The notes beneath the pieces were generated by a model. The model was not told the origin of the DNA, searched no databases, and was given only the letters and a program-made list of their open reading frames with translations. From positions 1 through 15,122 of the forward strand of contig JAZGEV010000111.1 in the NCBI GenBank assembly GCA_036478895.1: a DNA stretch of 15,122 nucleotides, given 5' to 3'. The position numbers and the translations under genes were made by a program. The DNA comes from S010-17 sp036478895. Its GTDB lineage: Bacteria > Bacteroidota > Bacteroidia > Flavobacteriales > Flavobacteriaceae. This document shows positions 7,980 through 13,625 of the stretch, in pieces; position 1 is the stretch's first letter, and each line of letters begins with the position of its first letter.

Positions 7980-8588
7980 TTATTCTGGATTTATTCCATA
8001 GTATTCACAAACAGCGTAGTAGTTGTTGATATCAATGCTAGCATTTTCTAATTCATTTTGAATTTTTTCTTTTGGAGTAAGCGTATTAACACCTCTACCA
8101 GCAGTAGTGCTAGAAGATTCTATGATAACAAGTTTTAATATGGTAAAGTCTCCAAAAGCAGGTGCTAAATTTGCTCCAGTTAGTCTATTATAAAAAACCA
8201 GTCTTGTTTCTAAAAGCGAGAAAAATGTTTTAATTTCAAATTCAAAACTAGTTCCTGGTACAAAATAATAAAGATTATTATTATTTTTTAAATAAGTTAA
8301 AATACCATCATTATCTAATATATCGTTTGTAAGTTGCGGTGTATTAATACTCCATTGGAATCCGATTTCAGCAGACACATCAAAAGTGTAGGTTTGTACA
8401 TTGGCATTACCATCAGTACCATTAGTTCCATTAGCGCCTACAGGTCCAACAGATCCATCATCACCAGAACAAGAGATAATAGAGATGCTTAATAATAATA
8501 CAAATACGGTGTACGGTAAAAATTTAATTGTATTTATAATTTTAAAGTTTTTTTTATTAATAAATAATTTAATAAGGTATGAACTCAC
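7980..8588 (-). CDS. Lipoprotein with a short collagen-like segment
   Basis: The product has up to 202 residues if read from the GTG at 8588-8586. The lipobox IISC puts the lipidated Cys at residue 40. It is followed at once by GDD and six Gly-X-Y triplets (GSVGPVGANGTNGTDGNA, 45-62) and then NVQTYTFDVS, a layout common in flavobacterial collagen-like lipoproteins. The C-terminal ~135 residues are beta-rich, with no motif I can name. A surface or outer-membrane lipoprotein is expected. The start is uncertain. From GTG the pre-hydrophobic part is about 25 residues, longer than usual, and there is no in-frame ATG. An ATT at 8561-8559 would give the typical sequence x-N-K-K-N-F and Cys at 31. 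A one-base insertion in the A8 run at 8589-8596 would join an ATG at 8608 to this frame. The gene is monocistronic, with its own promoter and terminator. Confidence 0.75.
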   Translation of the reverse strand: MSSYLIKLFINKKNFKIINTIKFLPYTVFVLLLSISIISCSGDDGSVGPVGANGTNGTDGNANVQTYTFDVSAEIGFQWSINTPQLTNDILDNDGILTYLKNNNNLYYFVPGTSFEFEIKTFFSLLETRLVFYNRLTGANLAPAFGDFTILKLVIIESSSTTAGRGVNTLTPKEKIQNELENASIDINNYYAVCEYYGINPE

Positions 8589-8608
8589 TTTTTTTTACAT
8601 AAGTCCAT
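8585..8608 (-). other. Seven-codon upstream ORF overlapping the lipoprotein GTG
   Basis: ATG at 8608 reads MDLCKKK and ends in a TGA that overlaps the GTG start of the lipoprotein gene by 4 nt (GTGA). The Lys codons are a run of eight A (T run 8589-8596 on the + strand). One extra A would fuse this ORF in frame with the lipoprotein. It could be a coupling leader, a slippage site or a homopolymer sequencing error. Confidence 0.3.
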
Positions 8609-8640
8609 GGGTTAGTAATTCAGTTAAATACTAAAATAAA

Positions 8641-8654
8641 AAGCACAAGTGCTT
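8641..8654. promoter_or_regulatory. Perfect palindromic arms in the lipoprotein leader
   Basis: AAGCAC and GTGCTT are separated by AA. The spacing is too tight for an RNA hairpin, so if it matters it is a dimeric protein site. It lies 53 nt upstream of the GTG start and within the predicted leader transcript. Confidence 0.35.
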
Positions 8655-8678
8655 AAATAATAAATGTTGCTGTTAGTT

Positions 8679-8699
8679 TGATGTTTTTAATGAACATCA
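8679..8699 (-). promoter_or_regulatory. Hairpin in the 5' leader of the lipoprotein gene
   Basis: A 7-bp perfect stem, TGATGTT (8679-8685) with AACATCA (8693-8699), has a 7-nt loop and lies just downstream of the predicted transcription start. It has no T run, so it is more likely an mRNA-stability or regulatory hairpin than a terminator. Confidence 0.4.
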
Positions 8700-8718
8700 C
8701 AATTATTATAAGATACGG

Positions 8719-8748
8719 CAAAAATAAAGCTGTTTTTATAATAAGCAA
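8719..8748 (-). promoter_or_regulatory. Flavobacterial-type sigma-A promoter for the lipoprotein gene
   Basis: Read on the - strand, TTG (8748-8746) is followed by exactly 19 nt and then TATTTTTG (8726-8719). This fits the Bacteroidota -33/-7 consensus TTG-N19-TAnnTTTG in both boxes and spacing. Transcription would begin near 8712, giving a leader of about 124 nt. It is the clearest promoter in the window. Confidence 0.7.
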
Positions 8749-8750
8749 TA

Positions 8751-8794
8751 AGGGAAAACGCCCTTTTTAAATAGGAAAAACACCCTATTTAAAA
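8751..8794 (-). repeat. Two adjacent 22-nt direct repeats immediately upstream of the promoter
   Basis: Units 8751-8772 and 8773-8794 match at 18 of 22 positions with no spacer. On the + strand each reads AGG, one variable base, AAAAC, one variable base, CCCT, one variable base, TTTAAA. The first unit ends two bases upstream of the -33 TTG. The repeats recur every two helical turns, so bound proteins would sit on one face of the DNA. The layout is that of an activator site. A dyad, TTTTAAATAGG (8765-8775) with CCTATTTAAAA (8784-8794), spans the junction. Confidence 0.6.
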
Positions 8795-8882
8795 GTTGCA
8801 AAACTAAAAACCATTTGAAGATTGAGTGAGATTTTGGAGCTTTGGATTATATTTTCTTAAAAATATTAGAAGTCTTAACTTT

Positions 8883-9356
8883 TTAATTAATTTTTTTTCC
8901 TACTATTAAGGAATCATTGACAACTTTTAGAGCATATTCAATTTTACGTTCTTTATTTTTTTTAATGAATATTTGCTCTTTTTTTTTACATTTTTCTACC
9001 TCATAAGTGCAATCGAGAATAGCAGATTCTATGTTAATACATAACTTGTCGCCATTTACTTGCCATTTCCCTGTGATATTATATATTGAGTATGGTGGTG
9101 TGCCACATCGAGAAGACTTATAGTTTCTATAATTATTTAGGCTATCTAGCTTAATAACATTTCCCCAAAACATATCCGCTCTATCTTCTGGCATTAAAAT
9201 TATATCGTAATTATGTTGTTTAATTTTTAAACTTGACACTTGTCTTGATGAAACATTCATCCAATTTTTAGTTTGTAACAAATCCTTTAGTGGCGTTTGC
9301 GATTTCATCAGAAATGTGATACTTAAAAAGGCGATACTATAAATTAATTTTTTCAT
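8883..9356 (-). CDS. Small secreted protein of unknown function
   Basis: The product has 157 residues. The signal peptide is 1-20 (LIYSIAFLSITFLMKSQ). The mature part has four Cys residues (84, 106, 116, 123), which could form two disulfides. It also has a Gly-Lys-Trp strand (GKWQVNGDKLCINI, 96-109), as in small lipocalin-like or beta-barrel domains. The C terminus is basic. It is the last gene of the run of small envelope genes and starts 15 nt after the stop of the second DUF4870-like gene, so it is probably co-transcribed. I recognise no family. No clear terminator follows. Confidence 0.62.
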   Translation of the reverse strand: MKKLIYSIAFLSITFLMKSQTPLKDLLQTKNWMNVSSRQVSSLKIKQHNYDIILMPEDRADMFWGNVIKLDSLNNYRNYKSSRCGTPPYSIYNITGKWQVNGDKLCINIESAILDCTYEVEKCKKKEQIFIKKNKERKIEYALKVVNDSLIVGKKIN

Positions 9357-9371
9357 AACGATTAAATGATT

Positions 9372-9716
9372 TTATATGTTTTTAAACCAATCTATAAATT
9401 TTTCACCAAAAAAAGGTACTGGATTTTCTCTTCCATTTATAGCGTTAATAAGTCCCATAATCCATAAAAATAAAATTAAAAAAAAGCCTAAAAAGCTAAT
9501 GATCCATCCTAAAACAGGGATCATCCCTATTACAAAAAAACCTAAAGCTATTACAGCAATACCAAGAGATTGTTGAATATGAAAATTAGTGAATTTGTCT
9601 TTTTTATCGTTATTAAGTATAAATGCAATGATTAAACCTATAATAGTAAGGTAGGCAATTATTGCAATGTTTTTATCTTGATTTTGTGTGGTTTCTAAGT
9701 TTTTTTCTTGTTCCAT
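9372..9716 (-). CDS. DUF4870-like small membrane protein
   Basis: The product has 114 residues. Three hydrophobic segments lie at about 17-35, 51-70 and 71-93. A cytosolic N-terminal extension is rich in Glu and Gln. The signature NFHIQQSLG (44-52) between segments 1 and 2 and the end PVPFFGEKFIDWF fit the DUF4870/Tic20-like membrane-protein family. Its function is not established. The gene begins one base after the stop of the lipoprotein gene and is followed 15 nt later by the small secreted protein, so all three are surely one transcript. A paralogue lies at 10563-10913. Confidence 0.8.
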   Translation of the reverse strand: MEQEKNLETTQNQDKNIAIIAYLTIIGLIIAFILNNDKKDKFTNFHIQQSLGIAVIALGFFVIGMIPVLGWIISFLGFFLILFLWIMGLINAINGRENPVPFFGEKFIDWFKNI

Positions 9717-9717
9717 A

Positions 9718-10290
9718 TTAGTCTAATTTTTTAAGGTTTAATTTTTTAATATAACTCCATAATTCTTTTGGCTCCATATTCCAACCGTTGGCTTCTATAC
9801 CAAAACGTTCATTGAATAAGTAACTAATTTCTGATTTTTTATAAGAATTAGAGGAACGATATTTTATAAACACACGTTGTTTATTAAACGTTTCTGTGCG
9901 TTCATATCCAGATTCATTTTCTTTATCTATATCCATTTTTGTCATCATAGAATACATAGCAATAATTGGTGATCCTATTCCTGCACCATCCAATATTTTT
10001 ATTTTTATTCTCTTATTCTCATCTCCTTTAAAATCTAAACTTACCGTACTTGATCCCATTTGACTACCTATATTATAAGCTGTACGTTTTAAATCACCTA
10101 TTTTTTCTGGCATCCAGGTTTTAATTTCATCCTTAGTTATGGGTTTTAATTTTGCCAGTTTTTCAGTCTTTTTTTCCATATGTTTAACGCCTTTTATAAG
10201 CTCTTGAACATTGTTAAGATTTTGACTAGTTTCTTTTTTACAAGCTCCTATTGCAAGTAATAAGATTGCTAATGTGATTAATTGTTTCAT
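9718..10290 (-). CDS. Lipoprotein of unknown function
   Basis: The product has 190 residues. The signal peptide ends in the lipobox IGAC, with the lipidated Cys at 17 followed by KK. Residues 26-50 are a charged helix. Residues 59-70 read WMPEKIGDLKRT, followed by a beta-rich domain with KIKILDGAGIGS (96-107) and the C-terminal ERFGIEANGWNM. I have seen this 'PEKIG..KRT...D..G' layout in other Bacteroidota lipoproteins of unnamed function but cannot attach a family name. It sits between two DUF4870-like membrane protein genes, with one base to the downstream one, so a joint envelope role is likely. The ATG at 10290 lies 5 nt after the stop of the broken gene upstream. Confidence 0.72.
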   Translation of the reverse strand: MKQLITLAILLLAIGACKKETSQNLNNVQELIKGVKHMEKKTEKLAKLKPITKDEIKTWMPEKIGDLKRTAYNIGSQMGSSTVSLDFKGDENKRIKIKILDGAGIGSPIIAMYSMMTKMDIDKENESGYERTETFNKQRVFIKYRSSNSYKKSEISYLFNERFGIEANGWNMEPKELWSYIKKLNLKKLD

Positions 10291-10295
10291 GTTTT

Positions 10296-10552
10296 CTAAA
10301 TTGGTTTTGTTGTTCTAAAAGTTCCTTGAGTAATGTTAATTGATTCGCCATTAATTGTTTTTATTGCTGTAACTGAAAATGTACCTGTTAGTAATTTTTC
10401 GTTTTTTGTTATGGTAACGGTTCCTGTTCCGTAATCTTTATCTGTAAGCCAAAACCATCTTTTAAAATTTGACAACCGTTATCATTATCCGTATCGCTAC
10501 CAGAGACATAATTTCCTGATCCTGTATAATTTTTAATATTTTCATAATTCAA
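10296..10552 (-). pseudogene. Remnant of a DUF6252-like lipoprotein gene, 5'-truncated and frameshifted
   Basis: Two frames on the - strand together spell the C-terminal part of a beta-rich secreted protein. The first, from 10552, includes NYTGSGNYVSGSDTDNDNG and CQILKD. At 10457 the reading must shift back by one base to continue as WFWLTDKDYGTGTVTITKN, then LLTGTFSVTAIKT and SINITQGTF, ending at TAG (10298-10296). 'YTG.G.Y', 'GTGTVTIT' and 'GTFSF/VTA...INIT.G.F' are the pattern of DUF6252-type flavobacterial proteins. The signal peptide and N-terminal half are missing: an in-frame TAA sits at 10555-10553, and the neighbouring gene begins at once. Truncation plus the shift indicates decay. 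A single-base sequencing error could explain the shift but not the missing 5' half. Confidence 0.65.
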
Positions 10553-10562
10553 TTAATATTAT

Positions 10563-10913
10563 CTATCTATTTAATGGTTTGAAAAATTGATTGGCTTGAA
10601 TCCCTATGAATGGTATTGGTTTTCGTTCATAATTCATGACATTGTAAATACCAATAACAGAGAAAAACAACCTCAATAAAAACATTAATAATGAAATTTC
10701 TAAAATGTATTCATGGATTAAGATCATCTTTGTAAAAATAATTACAGCTATCATTATGGTTAATATTCCTAAAGATTGTCTAATATGGTACCTTGCAAAA
10801 CTGCTTTTATTTTTGGAATTCATTCTATAAGCTATTAATAAACCAATAATGGTTAAATAGGAAATAACAGCTATTTTCTTTCCTTTTATTTTGAGTGATT
10901 TTTTTTGATACAT
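10563..10913 (-). CDS. DUF4870-like small membrane protein, divergent paralogue
   Basis: The product has 116 residues. It shows the same plan as the protein at 9372-9716: hydrophobic segments at about 13-30, 48-66 and 69-91, the signature RYHIRQSLGI (41-50) and the end KPIPFIG. Shared stretches (ISYLTIIGLLIAY, HI-QSLGI) show common descent, but the third segment is quite different and the N terminus is basic instead of acidic. It is the first gene of this run on the - strand. No consensus promoter was found in the 180 nt upstream, although the terminator of the adhesin gene there separates the two transcripts. The function is not established. Confidence 0.75.
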   Translation of the reverse strand: MYQKKSLKIKGKKIAVISYLTIIGLLIAYRMNSKNKSSFARYHIRQSLGILTIMIAVIIFTKMILIHEYILEISLLMFLLRLFFSVIGIYNVMNYERKPIPFIGIQANQFFKPLNR

Positions 10914-11015
10914 AAGTAATTATTTAAGGTTTCTCTTTTTAAAAAAGCTTAGTTATACATTCTTTAGTCTCTATTATTTACTCAATGTTAACATTAAATA
11001 CTTATGCTTTTTATT

Positions 11016-11079
11016 AAAAAACCTATGCATATCAATTAAGATATACATAGGAAATAATTAAGAAAAAACTATTCTTAAT
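11016..11079 (-). terminator. Terminator and second hairpin after the first adhesin gene
   Basis: Hairpin 11022-11033/11040-11051 (CCTATGCATATC with GATATACATAGG, one mismatch) is followed on the - strand by six T (11016-11021). A second stem, ATTAAGAA (11057-11064) with TTCTTAAT (11072-11079), lies between it and the stop codon. The same pair of hairpins follows the neighbouring paralogue. Confidence 0.8.
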
Positions 11080-11390
11080 ATTAACTAAACTATGTTACTT
11101 TTTAATTATTTTTTGAGTACTCACTTTTTCATTTGCTTCTATTTTTACCATATAAATACCTGTTGCTAAATCGCTTAAATCTATATTGCTCGTAGTTGCA
11201 TTTGGCTGTACTGTTTTAACCAGTTTCCCTAATAAATTATAAATGCTTACTTGGGTTATTTCTTCTTGGGAGCCTATATTTAGAATATCTTTAATTGGAT
11301 TTGGATATAAATTCAATCCCTCAATAATATCATTTGTAACTACTGCGGTAGAGTCGTCATAAGCTGAGATTTTAAACTCACCAAATGGAT
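11016..11390 (-). repeat. Duplicated gene end, copy A
   Basis: The terminator, 3' untranslated region, sorting domain and last strand of the preceding beta domain of paralogue A align closely at the nucleotide level with 13254-13625. The best-kept block (ATTTTTACCATATAAAT and the sequence after it) has only scattered substitutions over more than 200 nt. Confidence 0.75.
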
Positions 11391-13200
11391 TATTACCATA
11401 TCTAAAAATCCTAATTGTTATCCAATCTCCAGGTGTTTGATTTGTTAATTCTATTTTAGAAAAATTATTAACGCCACTATTATCATCACAAGCAAAAAGG
11501 CTTGCATCGTTACAACCAGCATAAATTGCCATTACAGTATTTGTAAAATTAGATCCTGAAACAGACTTTGTTTCAATAGTTAAATTGCCTGAGAGTGGTA
11601 TTTGAGCAGTAAAAAACACGTCTTCTCCTGTTCCTAAATTTCCGCAATTTGGTGCTGAAAAATTACTCGGCCAAGCACCCGCAGTTGTTGCAACAATACT
11701 GTTTGAGTTAAAATCTGTACCAATAGTAAGCACTTCTGGTGTATCACAAGCAGAATAAAAAGGTGGTTGCGTGTAATAAGCTGATAATTGGAATTCACCA
11801 AAGTCATTGGCACCTCCAAAAACTACAATTCTTATTAATAAAGTATCACCTGGTGTTTGTCCTATAACGTTTAACCGTGCAAAATTAGAGTTATAAGTAC
11901 TGTCTTCATCTGAGCAAGCAATTTCGGTTAAGGAATTACAAGTACCTGAATAAGCAGTAATTCCTGTATAGCTAATTGCACTACCTATAACTTCATTGGT
12001 TTCTAAGGTTAATCTTCCAGAGTTAGGAACAACTATGCTATACCAAACATCAATTCCCTGAAAACTTGAAGGAACACAACTCGGTAAAGGGTTTATTCCA
12101 GATTCTGTAGCACCAACATTTGTTGTAATAATACTGTCTGAATTAAAATCTGTACCAACAATTAAAGGTACTGGCGTACTACAATCGTTATTTTCTAATG
12201 GTGTATTAAATAGTGTTACTTCTAAAAGACCCGACTCTAATACATCAGTATAATAACCCCAATATCCTAAATTTATCCAATATTGAGTGCCTGATACGGC
12301 ATTAAAAGTTAATTCTTCTTCCTCACCATCTAGTGTTGAATCGACATTTTCTATACAAGTAAAATTACCACAACTACCTGTGTAAACACCTATTTCGAGA
12401 TCAAAATCATAAGCTGTTGCCACAATATTCATCTCACTATTATCCAAGGCTGTAAAAGTATACCAAACACCATCGTTCATTCCAGTTCCACAACCGTTAG
12501 GTGTAATAAATCCGTTGTTATTTGTAGTTCCTGTAGTAATTTGAGTATTTTGATAAAATGTTTGATTGGAAAAATCAATGGCATTTTGACAATCATCATT
12601 AATTGGCGTATCGTGTGTGCCAGATAAAATAACATTATCTATTCCCGCACCGTAACCCCAAGAACCTGTTACATCATCGTAGAAAAAACCAACATACAAT
12701 TGTGATGTATCTATACCGGGATTTGCTTGAAATATTGGTATTAAATTAATACTTACGTTTGTTGGATCTGTATCTGTATTATAAGAAGCTATTTCAAACC
12801 AAGAACCAGTACTGCTATCCCATAATGCTACTTTTAAAATTTCTGATGTAGCTATTTTTAATGCATAATCATACGATAATGTTAAATCATTATTTAAATA
12901 ACCTGTTACATCTACTGCGCCAACAGATAACCAAGCCGCATTTCTATTAAACGTAGCTCCTCCTGCGGCATCATCATTAAAAATAGCTGCATTTGAAGTG
13001 AAACTAGTTGTTGCATACGGAATGTTGTCAGTACCAAACTCCCATAATTGGGTTCCTTCACCTCCATTTTGAATGGTTGTTACCCAGCCCGAAGGGATTG
13101 TGTTCCCATCAAAAGTTTCGTTAATAATAACTTGTGCTTTTAAATTGAAGGAAATAATAAGAATAAATAGTATTGTTGAAAAAGTAGTTTTTGTTTTCAT
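11095..13200 (-). CDS. T9SS adhesin-like protein, paralogue A
   Basis: The product has 701 residues. The signal peptide is 1-23 (TILFILIISFNLKAQ). Residues 24-194 (NETFDGNTIPSGW at the start, WGYGAGIDNV at the end) resemble a choice-of-anchor-J or cleaved-adhesin jelly-roll domain. Three beta domains follow at about 200-332, 336-477 and 481-616. Each starts with a Cys near 'NDDC' and holds a conserved 'W/F-Y/F' strand, an acidic Y-G/A-C-N type Cys pair and 'GE-F-ISAY' at the end. Residues 620-701 (LNLYPNPIKDILNI, SIYNLLGKLVK, DLATGIYMVKI, KKIIKK) form a textbook type-A T9SS sorting domain, so the protein is exported and probably cell-surface attached. No protease active site is visible, so a binding role is favoured. 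A paralogue with the same plan lies directly upstream; the pair arose by tandem duplication. Confidence 0.87.
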   Translation of the reverse strand: MKTKTTFSTILFILIISFNLKAQVIINETFDGNTIPSGWVTTIQNGGEGTQLWEFGTDNIPYATTSFTSNAAIFNDDAAGGATFNRNAAWLSVGAVDVTGYLNNDLTLSYDYALKIATSEILKVALWDSSTGSWFEIASYNTDTDPTNVSINLIPIFQANPGIDTSQLYVGFFYDDVTGSWGYGAGIDNVILSGTHDTPINDDCQNAIDFSNQTFYQNTQITTGTTNNNGFITPNGCGTGMNDGVWYTFTALDNSEMNIVATAYDFDLEIGVYTGSCGNFTCIENVDSTLDGEEEELTFNAVSGTQYWINLGYWGYYTDVLESGLLEVTLFNTPLENNDCSTPVPLIVGTDFNSDSIITTNVGATESGINPLPSCVPSSFQGIDVWYSIVVPNSGRLTLETNEVIGSAISYTGITAYSGTCNSLTEIACSDEDSTYNSNFARLNVIGQTPGDTLLIRIVVFGGANDFGEFQLSAYYTQPPFYSACDTPEVLTIGTDFNSNSIVATTAGAWPSNFSAPNCGNLGTGEDVFFTAQIPLSGNLTIETKSVSGSNFTNTVMAIYAGCNDASLFACDDNSGVNNFSKIELTNQTPGDWITIRIFRYGNNPFGEFKISAYDDSTAVVTNDIIEGLNLYPNPIKDILNIGSQEEITQVSIYNLLGKLVKTVQPNATTSNIDLSDLATGIYMVKIEANEKVSTQKIIKK

Positions 13201-13253
13201 AATTTTAAGTGTTATTTATTTTTAGTCTCATTTATCTTATCATTGTTAACATT

Positions 13254-13321
13254 AAAAAAAAACCTATGCGCATCAATTAAGATACACATAGGAAATAATT
13301 AAGAAAAAAACTATTCTTAAT
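13254..13321 (-). terminator. Terminator and second hairpin after the second adhesin gene
   Basis: Hairpin 13263-13274/13281-13292 (CCTATGCGCATC with GATACACATAGG, two mismatches) is followed on the - strand by nine T (13254-13262). A second stem, ATTAAGAA (13298-13305) with TTCTTAAT (13314-13321), precedes it. It is a near copy of the element at 11016-11079, and it should separate transcription of the two paralogues. Confidence 0.8.
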
Positions 13322-13625
13322 AACTAACTATATTACTTTTTAATTATTTTTTTTGTTATTACTTTCTCGGATGCTTCTATTTTTACCATATAAATTCCTG
13401 TTGCTAAATCGCTTAAATCTATACTGCTCGTAGTTTCATTTGGCTGTACTTTTTTAACCAGTTTCCCTAAAAGACTGTATATACTTAATTGAGTTATTTC
13501 TTCTTGAGAGTCTATGTTTAGAACATTAGTAATTGGATTTGGATATAAATTTAACCCTTCTATAGTATCGTTTTCAACAGCTACCGTAGATAGATTATAT
13601 GCTGAAATTTTAAATTTATCAAAGT
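13254..13625 (-). repeat. Duplicated gene end, copy B
   Basis: This is the partner of 11016-11390. Similarity falls off in the beta-domain array upstream, where only the protein plan is kept. Either the duplication is old and gene conversion keeps the ends alike, or the sorting domain is under stronger constraint than the binding domains. Confidence 0.75.

Noticed and set aside
8765..8794. 11-bp dyad considered as the terminator of the small secreted protein gene
   Set aside because: It has no T run on the - strand and lies ~90 nt after the stop. It is better explained as a by-product of the two adjacent direct repeats upstream of a promoter.
10984..10995. Perfect 12-bp palindrome AATGTTAACATT
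   Set aside because: Related GTTAAC sequences also occur at ~13245 and ~7917 near other gene ends. In AT-rich DNA, without spacing to a promoter, I cannot assign a role.
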